Assembly (NCBI GenBank): GCA_917880885.1
Contig: OU862927.1
Location: 38,529,571-38,593,570, forward strand
Direction of reading: 5' to 3'
From: Limnephilus marmoratus
Taxonomy: Eukaryota; Arthropoda; Insecta; Trichoptera; Limnephilidae
Length of the DNA stretch: 64,000 nt
Below, piece by piece: positions 40,864 through 52,449 of this stretch (position 1 is its first letter; each line of letters starts with the position of its first letter). Position numbers and translations under genes: made by a program. The notes below the pieces were generated by a model. The model had not been told where the DNA came from. It saw nothing but the letters and a program-made list of their open reading frames with translations, and made no database searches.

Positions 40864-41520
40864 TCAAATATTCACTACTTGATTCAGCAAAAGTTGTAGA
40901 TTCTCAATGTTACTTGTTAGAAGTACCGTGTCATCTGCATTACGCAGGCAGTTCAGAATCTTCCCATTTATAACAAGTCCCTGAGTAGCTTCTGGCAGAG
41001 CTTCATTGAATATTTCTTCTGAATATAAGTTCAACGGCATAGATGAAAGAATACAACCCTGTCGCACGCCTCTCTTTATTTCTACTTCGTTTGTCAGACA
41101 TTGTTCTGTTCTTATTGCTACTTTCTGGTTCCAACAAAGATTACCTATTATCCTTATATCTTTATATCTGTTATTTAATCTTTGTGTGTAGGCGTGATAG
41201 GTGATCTTGTAGATCTTAAATAATACGCGCGTGGACGAGATGAACATTTATTTGCACAATATAAGTCTATAAGCTACCTGCTAGCTATCGAAGCTGTCTG
41301 TAAGTAAGGAGAGCAAGCAGGAACACCCATCACCTTTTACACACTGTTTCTGCAGTCTCGCTCTTGCATATTTGAAAAGGCAGGCGTGCCACCAAAACCA
41401 TTCTCACAATATCTCTATCGTGCATCCAAGAGGTTTTCAGAATTTGAATCATTTTGTTATGTTAGATTTTATCAAAGGCTTTAAAGAATTCAATGAAGCA
41501 TGCATGTACATTTGTAGTCT
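40864..41520 (-). pseudogene. RTE/craft-type LINE reverse transcriptase fragment
   Basis: On the minus strand, 41500-41350 reads EFFKAFDKI and ILKTSWMHDRDIVRMV in broken frames. The readable part 41247-40864 has KRGVRQGCILSSMPLNLYSE and then LRNADDTVLL, a modified (Y/F)ADD. This is the RTE-like reverse transcriptase core. Stops and frameshifts make it non-functional. Confidence 0.75.
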
Positions 41521-41630
41521 TTCACTATCAGAAGTTTAAGTTTTTTAAGTATGGGTCTACGCTACAGTCTACAACAGTGGTTCTCAACCTTTTTCTGACC
41601 CGGGACCACTTGTACGTTTATTTTTTCGAC

Positions 41631-41779
41631 AGGGACCACAAGCAGTGGCGTAGCGAGAGGGGGGCGGGGCCCGGGTTGTGTTTTGTCAACTTTAATGGGA
41701 GGGAGGGTGACACCACGTTATCCGCCCTATCCGTCTCAAATGCCACCCATGCTAGTCTAAGCCACTGCTTGTGGTCAGT
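41631..41779. repeat. inverted repeat, 16-bp arms, inside the hAT
   Basis: GACCACAAGCAGTGGC at about 41632 is complemented by GCCACTGCTTGTGGTC ending near 41779. The interior has a G-run. It may be a small nested foldback element. Confidence 0.6.
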
Positions 41780-41804
41780 GGCGTAGGCTAGCGTGGGCGG
41801 CACC

Positions 41805-42025
41805 TGGGATGGATATCACAACAGGAGGGGCGTAATGGGATAGGATAGGATGGGTTCTAGCAGAATATTTACCACAACGGAGGGGGCGGAATGGGATAGG
41901 GTGGGACGGGTTCTAGCAGAATATTTATCACAGCGGAGGGGGCGGAATGGGATAGGGTGGGACGGGTTCTAGCAGAATATTTACCACAACGGAGGTGGTA
42001 GAACGGGGTAGGATGGGGTGGGGCG
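41805..42025. repeat. 56-bp minisatellite, about 3.7 units
   Basis: Unit GGGTTCTAGCAGAATATTTA + CCACAACGGAGGGGGCGG + AATGGGATAGGGTGGGAC, repeated with few changes in the middle units and more at the edges. Confidence 0.85.
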
Positions 42026-42404
42026 AAAGGAAAATACTTTTGGCCGTGAAAATCTAAAAATGTATCCCACTTAGGATGTGATCAAAAACCAGCTGGGCGT
42101 TTTAAAATCAAATGTCAATCAATTAAAATCAACGTTTTAAAATCATACGTACACAAAATATTTGAAAAAAAAAACGGATAATATAATTGTACACGGGAAA
42201 AAATATATTTAAAAAGAAAACGGCAGATATTTGTGCGGGCCGAAAAAAACAGATAATGTAATTAATTTTACACGAAAAAAATATATTTAAAAAGAAAACG
42301 GCAGATATTAGTGCGGGCCGCACAAATATCCGCCGCGGGCCGCAGTTTGACGACCACGGTTCTAGCCTCTGGCGGAACACTGGTTGGTTAACCCTGGTCT
42401 ACAT

Positions 42405-42940
42405 GAATCAGATCAAATCCAATTATTAATATCGTTATTACTCATATGTATAGTCCGTACTTAGTAAAGTTGGTGATTTATTAATTCTGCCATATGAAAT
42501 GAGTGAACGAATCAGAATGATTATCTAATGAATTACACTAGGCATTATTCTGCGCATGCATTTAACAATAATCATGGTTCACAAATGATTCCCACACCTC
42601 AATTTAATATATTTAGTGCCGTCTGATTAAACCACTTTCGGATGACCAAATTGCCTATAAACTTTTTTTAAGTCTTCCGTTTATCATTGGCCATTTATTT
42701 ATCAATTCGAAACACTTGTTCGTTCTAGTTTTTCTGTGAGGCTTGCGTTCATTAACCGCGGATGTCTTTTTTTATTTCATCTAACGATAATGGACATTAT
42801 GTTATATGCCCTAATTTGGTCATTACTCATTAGTAATTATTTTTTCAATATTATGTAATGTAAAGAAAATGAAGATTTTCAGTTTTGTTTTTGAATGGTG
42901 CCCTTTCAAAAACAATATGCTCCAATTAGGCGATACTACA
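42405..42940. other. no recognised gene
   Basis: AT-rich, no family motif. Confidence 0.35.
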
Positions 42941-42944
42941 GACT

Positions 42945-43545
42945 TTTTCAATTAACAAGTCGTAGAAACGACCCGTTCTTATGTGACAAATGTCAACGAT
43001 CGATTGAAGAGGACTCCCAACCGTTTGCCATTCCCTTATTACTTATCTATTGTGTCTTCTTCCCAAACAGGTGCTTGTAGGATACGCTGGATACAATCAC
43101 CCAGCGCTTGCCACCTCGTGGACTTTCACCAACCTGTCCCATTGTCTTGTCTATATTTTGTCATACTAACACATATTGTATCTGCATTTCCCGCTAAGCA
43201 CTTGCATACTGCTTACTAACAACGTATGCAGGGACATTGGAGGTCCAGGTAATAGTTTAGCGTGTTTCCCGACTTTGCACAGGTGCCGAAGAGATCAAAG
43301 ACGCTAGTTCATCAGGGCATCTTCCATTGAAATACCGGTGGAACAACGACCTAGGCCTGTGCTCTAAAGCTTACAATCCGTTTGTTATGATAGTAAATCT
43401 ATCAAGTGGATCGCCCGTCTCTGTACAGTGTCAAGGGTTTTTTTTTTCAAGAATTATGGGATTCCAGAACAGATGTGACTGTCAAATTCAACATTGGGCA
43501 CACTTGCGATTTGTACAGGGTCAGCATTTGTGTACTATTGTTTAC
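42945..43545 (-). pseudogene. degraded inverted copy of the jockey/I-group LINE fragment
   Basis: The complement of 43545-43260 matches the segment from TACAAATCACAAGTGCGCCC through the GATGCTCCGAGGAACTAGC region. The complement near 42958-43000 matches the TGACATTTGTCACATGAGAA region of the 1.3- and 33.6-kb copies, with many substitutions and an unrelated stretch between. Confidence 0.65.
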
Positions 43546-43552
43546 ATCAATT

Positions 43553-43632
43553 TGGGAGGCGGTAATGGGCACTGCCGCCCTGGGGACAATTTCTTGCATA
43601 ACCAACACCTCTGCCATAGATCACTCCAAGTA
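43553..43632 (+). repeat. SINE-B 5' fragment
   Basis: AATTTGGGAGGCGGTAATGG through ACCAACACCTCTGCCATAGA TCACTCCAAGT, cut off at a run of TTTATT. Confidence 0.7.
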
Positions 43633-43639
43633 TTTATTT

Positions 43640-44097
43640 ATTTTATTTATAACATTACATTTGATACATTTGTATGGCAAAAATAACATAATAATAACAT
43701 TGAAAAATAACTATAAAATGTGTACAAGTGTTATTATGTCTTGTGGGTCGATATTAGTTCCTAGCTAGGCAGATTGCCCGTTCTAAGGAACCAAATGCTG
43801 GTGAGAATGCAAAAAAAAAATTAACAAAATGTTCATTTTAATTTTTTAACTTAAATATACATTAATAAAAATGTTAGAAAATTTATTCTGTGGCAAAAAG
43901 AGAAAAAAAAATGTTTATTTTTATTTTTTTTTATTTAAATTTTTATTAAATATGCCGTTAATAGGCCATGTAAAATTTTAAGTGACATTATTTAATAGTT
44001 TTAAAGATTCCACCCTACCTAAGCCAATCAACCATTTTGTTATTATTATTGAACTGACGTGGAACATTTTGCAAGCTTTAATATTTAATTCTAGTAG
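43640..44097. other. AT-rich DNA, nothing recognised
   Basis: Long A- and T-runs; no coding frame. Confidence 0.4.
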
Positions 44098-44298
44098 TAC
44101 GCTACGTTTGGTGAAATAGCAGGGATGCATGGGTTAACGGGGTGAGGTTTATCTAGGTCTTAGCGGCGGATGACCTGGACACACTGAACCTCAGATTCCT
44201 ACTCACCCCTCATACAGATTTCCTTCCCAGAACTTCCTCTCCTTCCTTTCCTTAAAAAGGCCCTCCTCACACAACCCCAATGATGCCATATAAGGGAG
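44098..44298 (+). repeat. SINE-B middle and 3' fragment
   Basis: TACGCTACGTTTGGTGAAAT through GGTCTTAGCGGCGGATGACC to the CAACCCCAATGATGCC region. Confidence 0.65.
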
Positions 44299-44812
44299 AT
44301 TATTTTCTACCTTCAATATTATACTTACGTTAAAAGTCCATCATTTTGATACATACAAATAATTCAATAAATCATTGAAGAAGAAGATAAAACTAATGAT
44401 CTTTACGAAAATATGAAAAAGAACAAGACACAGAAAAACACAAAGATAATGGTCGCAACTGGGACTTTTCTTCAAAAGTTATAAAAAGAGAATTGTTCTT
44501 ATTAAAATTGAGTGTTCATTTAGACTTTTACAAAAAGGCCAATAGGTATAGGTACTTGTTTCCAATGAAAAAGGTAGTTGCCAATAAAATGGAAAAAAAT
44601 TGTCGAAGATAATATTAGGTCCTTACATATGAAATTGGCGTTTTGCCGTAGTGGCAACTTTGATCTATCTTCTAATATAATATCTTCTCTTTGGTTAGGG
44701 ATTCCAAACTCAAATTTATACAGCTATTTAATCATGTATTTGTGTTTCCAAAATTATAATTCATTTGTTTTTACCTTGATTGTTTTTTTCTTTGCGTCAC
44801 TTAGCTTACAAA

Positions 44813-45490
44813 ATGGAAAACTTGAAATATCGCGTTACTTACGAGTACGAGTTCCACCGTGGCACCAGTGCTGCAGAAACGGCTCGAAGGATTAATGATG
44901 TGTATGGCGACGGTGCCGCAAAAGAAAACACAGTGCGTTTTGGGTTCCAACGTTTTCATTCTGGAAATTTCGACCTGCAGAACAAGCCCCGTGGACGGCC
45001 GGAGACCAAAGTTGATAATGAAGAATTGAAGGCTATTGTGGAAGCGGATCCATCGCAAACCACGTCCGAGTTAGCTGCAGGCTGCGATGTTAGTGATAAA
45101 ACTGTTTTAATCCACTTGAAGCAAATTGGGAAAGTAAAAAAGCTTGAAAGGTGGGTACTTCACGAATTGAGTGATGCAAATCAACAAACGCGCGTTAGAA
45201 CGCTAGACCACACATTGCACAACAGACGGCTACCAAATTAGAGGAGCTTCAATTGGAATGTCTAAGACATCCACCGTACTCTCCGGACCCTGCCCCAACA
45301 GATTACCATTTTTTTTCGAAATTTGGATAACTTCTTGCAAGAGCAAAAATTCAACTCCGATGGGGCAGTCCAAACCGCCTTCAAAGATTTTATTGATTCC
45401 CGTCCGAATGGTTTTTTTAGTAAAGGGATCGATAAACCACCTATGAGATGGCAAAAGTGCATAGATAGCAATGGTACATACTTTGATTAA
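44813..45490 (+). pseudogene. mariner transposase with the catalytic middle deleted
   Basis: The N-terminal part is intact for about 140 codons: a first helix-turn-helix (HRGTSAAETARRINDVYGD), then NTVRFGFQRF and the second DNA-binding region with the GRP linker (KPRGRPETK), and RWVLHELSDANQQTRV. After RTLDHT the frame jumps to LHN and stops; another frame continues with LEELQLECLRHPPYSPDPAP and TDYHFF. The third catalytic Asp region therefore survives. The first two Asp residues and about 150 residues between (including the HDNARPH-type block) are gone. The 55.4-56.3 kb copy has the same junction. Confidence 0.88.
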
Positions 45491-45544
45491 ATAAATATAT
45501 TATTTCTTCTAACCCAGCAAACTTATTTTGTGGCACCATTTTGA

Positions 45545-45616
45545 TTTAAATTAATAAAATACTTCGTAACAATAAACAATAAAAGTGGTAAAAACGAAGT
45601 ATTTTATTAATTTAAA
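45545..45616. repeat. perfect 23-bp inverted repeat (foldback) inside mariner copy 1
   Basis: Arms 45545-45567 and 45594-45616 are exact complements, containing AATAAAATACTTCGT, around a 26-bp centre. It is absent from the other mariner copy, so it inserted after that family spread. Confidence 0.85.
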
Positions 45617-45756
45617 TATATTATATTAAAAAAAAAAATCGATTTTATGTTCCTCCCATACAAAACGCCAATTTCATTTTCTCTTATCTGTGTAAGGACC
45701 TAATATTGTTAATTCTAAAATACGAGATATATACAAATATGACGTTTAAATAAGAG

Positions 45757-45960
45757 ATGGCAGTAGCCGAATTAGTAAGGTGTTTGTCCCTGTAAGACGA
45801 GAGGTTCTGGGTTCGTGTCCCAGTTGCGCCCGTTTTCTTTGTATTTTTCTGTGTCTTATTCTCTTATTTTGGTTTAGATTATTAGCTTTATCTTGTTCTA
45901 CATTGATGGGAATAACCTTCAAAAGTTATAAAAGAGAGTTGTTCTTATAAAAATTGAAAA
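45757..45960 (+). repeat. tRNA-headed short element
   Basis: Box A-like TAGCCGAATTAGTAAGG and box B GGGTTCGTGTCCC, followed by TTTTCTTTGTATTTTTCTG and TTCAAAAGTTATAAAAGAGA. The inverse of part of the body (AGAAAAACACAAAGATAATGG) lies at 44430-44455, and a second tRNA-like head of this type is at 63536. Not a functional tRNA. Confidence 0.5.
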
Positions 45961-46415
45961 TTTAATAAATATTCTGACATGCTCTGGATATAGCCCACAG
46001 TCCCTGATCCAGAGATTGCAGGTTCAGTTCCCAAGCTTTCATTAGGAATATCACACTCCAGTAAACCTAGTCACCTTCTCTCCGTGCATTATGCAGACTA
46101 TTTGATAATTATTTAGCCCGGGGCGTGGTAACCTATGCTCTGCATGTTTGCCGATAAGAAACTAGTAATGGATATAATATGCAATAATATCAATGTGGAT
46201 ACTTTGAGAAAGTTTTTACCTGAGGGCATTAAGTGTAGGTTTTGCGCGCAATAAATAATTTCAAACACAACATATCCTGGCTTTTAAATAAGTAGGTATT
46301 TTACTATTGCGAAATAGTAGAGTACCTACTTAAATTGCTCCAAGAACTACAGCTAGGTTTATTAAATTGGCATCTTATATAATTAATATTGGTATCGAAA
46401 TCTAGTAAATTTAAA

Positions 46416-46775
46416 CGGCCGGCCGGCGTGATTGAGCTGTAAGGCTCTTGACTCGCAATCCAAAGGTCGCGGGATCGAATTCGAGCGTGTGTTATTTCAC
46501 AATTCATTCATTTAAAAATTATATATAGTATATTTGCGGCACGTTTCAGAGTGGAAGACACTCACCGTTCAGAATTAAAACGTTGCTTAAAATGGCTTTA
46601 GCCGTGTTTGGTGACCAGATCTGAATAGCCAGGTACTTCCCCACCTTCCTCTTCCCCATCTCCTTCCCCTCCCTACTAACTTCAGCATCACACATACCCC
46701 AATTGGGGATGCCATAGTCTCAATGGCTTCAGACGGAAGCACTTGGTGACTCTTGTGCGGTTTTCATATAAAAAA
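46416..46775 (+). repeat. SINE-A copy
   Basis: Head GGCCGGCCGGCGTGATTGAG with box B GGATCGAATTC, a shortened middle, CCAATTGGGGATGCCATAG and the 3' end TTGTGCGGTTTTCAT plus A tail. The BEL element lies 58 bp downstream. Confidence 0.8.
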
Positions 46776-46832
46776 TACATGTATTTCTACATCACTTTTA
46801 ACGACTTTGCAAAGGAGGTTCTGAATAGAATT

Positions 46833-47351
46833 TGGTTACGCCCGTACATATACCTACACATACACACACCTACAGCACTCATACATACTGTCACTGCTTG
46901 GAATTGGTATAAATTATTGTTGCAAGTCCTTTGTCCTACCTATTCCCAATTGCTCCCCCCGTCAATTTTACCCACAATCTTAATCAGTCTGCAATAAACT
47001 CCCGCTGCATATAGCCATCACTGTGCTCTGCTCACGAAAGTCTGCAATATAACTCCCGCCGCGAAACAACAACTGTGCTTCGCCATCGGTCAATCCGCTA
47101 TTAAAAATAACTGCTCCGTGCAGTATAAAAATAACGAACATTTACGCCTATTGTTATCGTGCCTCTTGGATGGAAGCGAATGCAGCATTGCTAGCATACA
47201 AGATCCTTATCCTTTTTCCGGTGAGTCATTCCTTCTATGCAACATTTAATTTTGCTATTGCAGGCAGTGATCAGTAACACAAAAATCAAGGTCCTTCGCC
47301 AGTCATTTTATAAAAACACAAAACCACTCTCACAACATAAATAACCATACA
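46833..47351 (+). repeat. BEL 5' LTR
   Basis: 519 bp, TG...CA (TGGTTACGCCCGTAC to ATAACCATACA). It differs from the 3' LTR by one base near 46848, two near 47119-47120 and one near 47154. Confidence 0.95.
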
Positions 47352-47356
47352 TTTTT

Positions 47357-47373
47357 TGGTCCTTCGAGCCGGA
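47357..47373 (+). promoter_or_regulatory. primer-binding site, tRNA-Tyr type
   Basis: TGGTCCTTCGAGCCGGA lies 5 bp after the LTR. Its complement, TCCGGCTCGAAGGACCA, fits the 3' end of insect tRNA-Tyr plus CCA as I remember it. Confidence 0.7.
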
Positions 47374-47379
47374 TATTTG

Positions 47380-47880
47380 AACCACTATATTTAACCAGCA
47401 GAGTGAGACTACGTTTTATAACATCGCACAAAAATAATTACCCGCATTAACGGTTTGATATACCTACATGAGTAATTTGTTTCCTATACTTATTTCATTA
47501 CGTTGGAAATAACATATTTACCCGCTGTTAGAATAAATAAATACGAGGCATCCTTTGATATTTATATCTGATAATTCGTGTAGTTGTATCTTGCTGATAA
47601 AATCGCATTTACCTACCTTATAAATAGTACGATTATTTCTTAGTGTTTGTATTATTTGTATAATTGGATATCATTACAAAATAGAATAATATTATGATCG
47701 CAATATTTATGATTTGTTAATGATAATAAACGCAATAAATAACTTTCATTACCTGCACAGTTCATGGCGTATCTGTTAACCTTTACACCGCCGAACAATC
47801 AATTTAACCCAGTGAGCGGATAACAGTGAATTAATTGAATAAATTAAATATTAATTAATTTATTCCGCATAAATAATACA
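47380..47880 (+). other. BEL leader, non-coding
   Basis: AT-rich untranslated leader between the primer-binding site and the tandem array; no coding frame. Confidence 0.6.
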
Positions 47881-47882
47881 GA

Positions 47883-48112
47883 CTCACATACCGCATACCT
47901 TTTAACCGCATACCGCATACCCCTTACCTCAAACCGCGTACATCATACCGCATACCGCATACCTTTTAACCTCATACCGCATTCCACATACCTTATACCC
48001 TTTAACCGCATACCGCATTCCGCATACCCCTTACCTCAAACCGCATACATCATACCGCACACCCTTTAACCTCATACCGCATTCCGCATACCGCATACCC
48101 TTTAACCACATT
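47883..48112. repeat. ACCGCATACC-based array in the BEL leader
   Basis: At least two higher-order units of about 110 bp built from ACCGCATACC, ACCGCATTCC, CCTTTTAACC and CCTTACCTCA. It sits just before the gag start. The complement heptamer ATGCGGT forms the 34-bp array at 26415-26526. Confidence 0.85.
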
Positions 48113-48162
48113 TTTAGTTGTTTTACGTTTCATATTTTGTAAATATAACCGGAATAAAGAAA

Positions 48163-48783
48163 ATGGCTACGAGCGCGTCAATCGAGTCGTCTCGGGATGA
48201 AAGACGTCTCAAACGTTTAAATGCTAAACTAGCCGCTAGCTTTGCGAGCTTACAGTCGGTGTATGACAAGATAAGAAAAGCTTCGGAAAGCATTTACGAT
48301 CGCCAATCTTTTTTATCAGGCGCAACTACTGTTGAAAAAATTCGTTCTGAATTTATAACAATATTAGATGAAAAGGTGGATTGCGAACTGGAATTGAATC
48401 CGGAAGCAATCGCTGAATACACTCAATTAAATGCATTTGAAGAACTCTTCGGTGTTATTAAATATACAGAAGCAAATATGCTGTCGAATCCGGTTGCAAA
48501 ACCTCGCCGTCAAATTAAGCTACCTGCATTGGAGATAGCGTGCTTTAACGGGAATTTGGATAGTTGGTCTCTTTTTTATGAAACATATAATTCAGTTATA
48601 CATTTGAATGATTCTCTGGATGATACGGAAAAAATGCAGTATCTGATGTCTAAATTAACCGGAAAAGCATTAAGTATTTGCAAAGCTATTACGCCTACAG
48701 GTACAAATTATCAAATTATCTGGGACGCATTGTGTACTAAGTATAATGATCAACGCGTTCTTGCTGAAATTACCTCCAGTTAA
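48163..48783 (+). pseudogene. BEL gag, N-terminal part
   Basis: The ATG at 48163 opens MATSASIESSRDERRLKRLN and about 207 codons including LPALEIACFNGNLDSWSLFY, a conserved segment of BEL/Pao Gag (N-terminal DUF1759-like region), and YLMSKLTGKALSIC. The frame ends in a stop after YNDQRVLAEI. The homologous sequence continues in frame +1 from about 48760, so a small deletion or frameshift lies near 48775. Gag would form the virus-like particle in the cytoplasm. Confidence 0.88.
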
Positions 48784-50671
48784 CTCGGCCACGCCCGCTT
48801 CTTTAGAGAATTTTGCAGATGCATACTCCACGAACATCGCCGCGCTGAAGCAATTGAAAATAAAAGACCTCGCAGAATTCATATTGTTGCAACTGGGTCT
48901 TAAACGTCTTGACATAGAGACTGTAAAGGCTTTTGAATCTTCTATTAAAAATAATGAAAATCTACCGTCCAGCGCGGAACTAATCGACTTCGTAAGAGTA
49001 CAGCAACGAATTCTTAATCGCGCACAAATCACGCAACCGACATCGAGCCGTCTTGGCTCAAATAATAATTATACCGCTAAACCGCAAAAAACTAATTCCG
49101 CAAAGGCATTTATTAATGTTGAAAAAATCGATAATCACTCCATCGAAATTTGTTTTTGCTGTCAAAAGGGATCGCACCCTTTATACCAATGTTCTAAATT
49201 CACAAGTCTAGAACCACGCGAGCGATTTAACTGCATTAAGTCATCGAAGATTCGAGTTTGTGTGAACTGCCTCAGTACTAGGCACACCACGAAAGCTTGT
49301 AAATCGAAGACTACATGCAAAACATGCGCGCTCAACCATCATAGTTTGTTGCATTTCAAACAAACTGATGGGTCGAAGTCACAAACGGACCCAATACCAT
49401 CTCCCGCGTCACAAACGGATGCCGATAATGATAACTTAAATTCTTCGAATCCGGTTTCGTTATGTGTGACAAATTCATGCCCAAGTGCAAATACTACTGC
49501 ACTATTAGGAACGGCTGTTTGCACTACCAGAGACGCTAGGGGCCAGGTACAGACGATACGGGCTCTAATAGATAGCGGCTTCCAAAGGGACATAATTACG
49601 CGCAAATGCTGTTCACGCTTGAATCTTACGGTGCGGTCATCTCCAAGTACTTACGTCACGGGAATAGGTGACGTAAAAAATTTGACAAATGGCGTAACTT
49701 GCTTAAAATTACTCTCCCGTTATGACATCACTCAGTCGTATACAATTAAACCATATGTAGTAGAAACCATAACCAGTGAGTTGCCTACTGTTAAAATTAA
49801 CCGCTCCTCTTTGTTGTATCTTGACAATTTGCCCTTAGCAGACACAACATTCTGTACGCCCGGTGAGATTGATATCATCTTGGGATGTGACATGTTTGCT
49901 CGCATTCTAAAGGCAAACAAAATATCAGGTTCTCTCGGACAGCCATTTGCTATCGAAACTACTTTGGGATATCTCATCATGGGTACTGCCCCAACGATTA
50001 TTGAAAACCCAAGTATAAACACCACGCAATCATTTTGTACGTTCACGCAAAATGATGAATTTTGCCTTTCGCGCTTCTTCGAATTGGAAGACATTCCAGA
50101 TGAGAACTTTTTAACTCCTGATGAACAAGAGTGTGAGGATATGTTTAAACTCACTACTTCTCGTGACACGGCAGGTCGTTATATCGTCGTGTTGCCGTTT
50201 CGAAACAGTCCCTCTGTTCTCGGTGAATCGTTACCTGCCGCCGAACGCAGGTTTCGGTCTCTCGAACGCCGCTTAATATCTCAACCCTCAATAAAGTTAG
50301 AATATGACAAAATATTGCGCGAATACCTTCAGAAAGGTTACATTTCCCCAGTTGACAATTCTGATTTACCGCATTACGTAATCCCGCATCATATCGTAGT
50401 TCGCGAAGATAAATTGACCACCAAAATTCGCATGGTGCTAGACGCGAGTATGAAATCCGATTCGGGTTACTCGCTTAATGACATCCTACATACCGGAAAG
50501 AATTTACAAGGTGATTTGTTTCGCATTATCCTCAATTTCCGATTATTCGCCATAGCTATAACCGCTGACATAAAACAAATGTATTTACAAATTGTGGTGC
50601 AAGAAGAATGCCGACGTTATCAGCGCATGATGTACAGATTTAACGATAGTGACCCTTTGCAATTGTTTTAA
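48760..50671 (+). pseudogene. BEL gag end, protease and reverse transcriptase, first part
   Basis: Continues gag with ASLENFADAYSTNIAALKQL and Cys/His clusters (CFCCQKGSHPLYQC; CVNCLSTRHTTKAC; CKTCALNHHSLLH), the nucleocapsid knuckles. The aspartic protease follows, with ALIDSGFQRDI (usual active site DSG present) and IILGCDMFARIL. The reverse transcriptase starts near 50280 and includes IRMVLDASMKS and ADIKQMYLQIVV. A TAA stop at 50669-50671 interrupts the conserved segment just before FNRVTFGM. Confidence 0.9.
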
Positions 50672-52447
50672 TTTAATCGCGTCACGTTCGGCATGTCTTG
50701 CAGTCCATTCCTTGCAATGCGTACATTGCGTCAACTTGCGTCGCATGAAAAACCTCGTTTCCCGCTTGCTGCAAACCTGGTAGAAAAGGGCTCCTTCTAC
50801 ATGGACGATTTCGTCACCAGTTCGTCGGTCGAGGAGGCTTCCGAGTTGTCTACGGAATTGATTCAACTATTCGCCGCGGGAGGATTCGATCTTGTAAAAT
50901 TCTCTTCTAACTCTCCAAAGTTTTTATCCACGATTCCTACAGCTCGTCGTGTTAAGGAACATGTGGAATTTAATCCCGATAAAAACCTGAAAATACTAGG
51001 ACTTCATTGGATACCCGCTTCTGATCATTTCGTATTTGTCGTACACACCGACGAAAGAACTTGTACTAAACGAAACATTCTCTCGATGATTGCTCGTCTT
51101 TGGGATTTGATGGGTTTCGCCGCACCAGTTGTATTGTTGGCTAAGCTGATAATTAAATCTCTATGGGAGTATAACCTGGATTGGGATGATACTCCTCCTG
51201 AAACAGTTGTCACACTTTGGCGACAGTTTAAAAAAGAATTGCCATTACTGCAATCTATTAAAATTCCTCGTTTTTTAGGAATCGAACCCCAGTGTATATT
51301 AACGCTTATCGGGTTTTCAGACGCAAGCGAACGCGCATTTGGAGGTGTTATTTACCTACATGTTTACTGTCCGAATACAGATAAAACCACAATTAATTTA
51401 TTATGCGCAAAATCCAAGGTCGCTCCGGCTAAGACGATTTCACTTGCGCGATTAGAACTATGTGGAGCACTAGTACTTGCACGATTAATGCATACGGTCA
51501 GTAATGCCTACACATCAAATTCAAAAGCTCATACGACTTTAGCTTTTTGCGACAGCACGGTTGCACTAGCATGGATAAATTCCCCGCCCGCAAAATGGCA
51601 GACTTTCGTTGCCAACCGTGTCTCACAAATACAAAACCATCTGGGGGCTGAATGCTTCCATTATATAAAAGGACAAGACAATCCCGCCGACTGCTTGTCG
51701 CGGGGTCTTACGCCCGCTCAACTAATCGACCATCCGTTATGGTTTAACGGTCCCGTCTTTGCCCAATTACCTAAACGTAATTGGCCTTTACAACGTTTTA
51801 ATACGAAATCTGTGACTGATTCTCCCGAACGGAAAACAAAAATTTTGATGTCCGTTCAAGACATTAACCGCCTCAAAACAATTGCTCCTCACTTTGGTGG
51901 GATCTGGGAAAGTAACATTAAATGCCTGAAAGGTTATTTAAATAAAATAGTAGGCACCTCTCTACTGACGTATGAAGAGATGCAAACAGTGCTTTCTCAG
52001 ATTGAAGCAATTCTAAATTCACGCCCGCTATCTGTACTTAGCGTTAACGACGTTTCGGCTCCATTGCCGCTAACCCCCGCGCATTTTTTAACGCTCACTC
52101 CATTCAAATCTTTACCCGCTGCTGATTTGTCAGACGAGCCAGTCAACTTGGTACAACGCAAACATCTCGTGGATCGTCTTGTTCAGACGTTCTAGAACCG
52201 ATGGCGAATTGAGTATTTGAATACTTTGCAAGCTCGCCAGAAATGGAATACAAATGCAAATCCGGTAACGACAGGCACTGTAGTAATGATTAAGAGTGAC
52301 AACATCGCGCCACTTCAATGGCCTATTGGGGTAATAGTCAATGTCTACCCCGGGGCAGATGGGGTGATCCGCGTTGCGGATGTTAAAACTAACTCCGGAA
52401 TATACCGCAGGGCAGTCGTTAAACTCTGTCCCTTACCGTCACAATAG
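50672..52447 (+). pseudogene. BEL reverse transcriptase end, RNase H and integrase remnant
   Basis: Same frame as the preceding part after the TAA. FNRVTFGMSCSPFLAMRTL is followed by the catalytic FYMDDFV at about 50795, then the RNase H region (GFSDASERAFGGVIYL; FCDSTVALAWI; GQDNPADCLSRG). After about 51830 the sequence jumps from KTKILMSVQD to APHFGGIWESNIK. This removes the zinc-binding domain and the first two catalytic acidic residues of integrase and leaves only the region around the last one (TYEEMQTVLSQIEAILNSRP). A TAG at 52193-52195 breaks the C terminus, which continues RWRIEYLNTLQARQKWN. Confidence 0.9.
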
Positions 52448-52449
52448 AT

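Larger units (their letters stand above)
41575..42396. mobile_element. hAT-like non-autonomous element with internal minisatellite
   Basis: Ends CAGTGGTTCTCAACC and GGTTGGTTAACCCTG. The flanks carry GTCTACAA (41567-41574) and GTCTACAT (42397-42404), a 7 of 8 match to an 8-bp duplication. Sub-terminal GCGGGCCG motifs are present at the right. No transposase. It holds a 56-bp minisatellite and a duplicated segment of about 85 bp (GAAAACGGCAGATATT) at 42165-42320. Confidence 0.7.
44615..45703 (+). mobile_element. mariner element, deletion derivative, copy 1
   Basis: Inverted ends TTAGGTCCTTACATATGAAA at the left and its complement at the right (split by a 13-bp insertion near 45677-45692), with TA on both outer sides (44613-44614 and 45704-45705). 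It encodes an internally deleted transposase and holds a 72-bp palindromic insertion near its right end (45545-45616). Confidence 0.88.

Noticed and set aside
46743..46997. Short coding frames inside the LTRs
   Set aside because: They occur identically in both LTRs of the BEL element and have no protein features.
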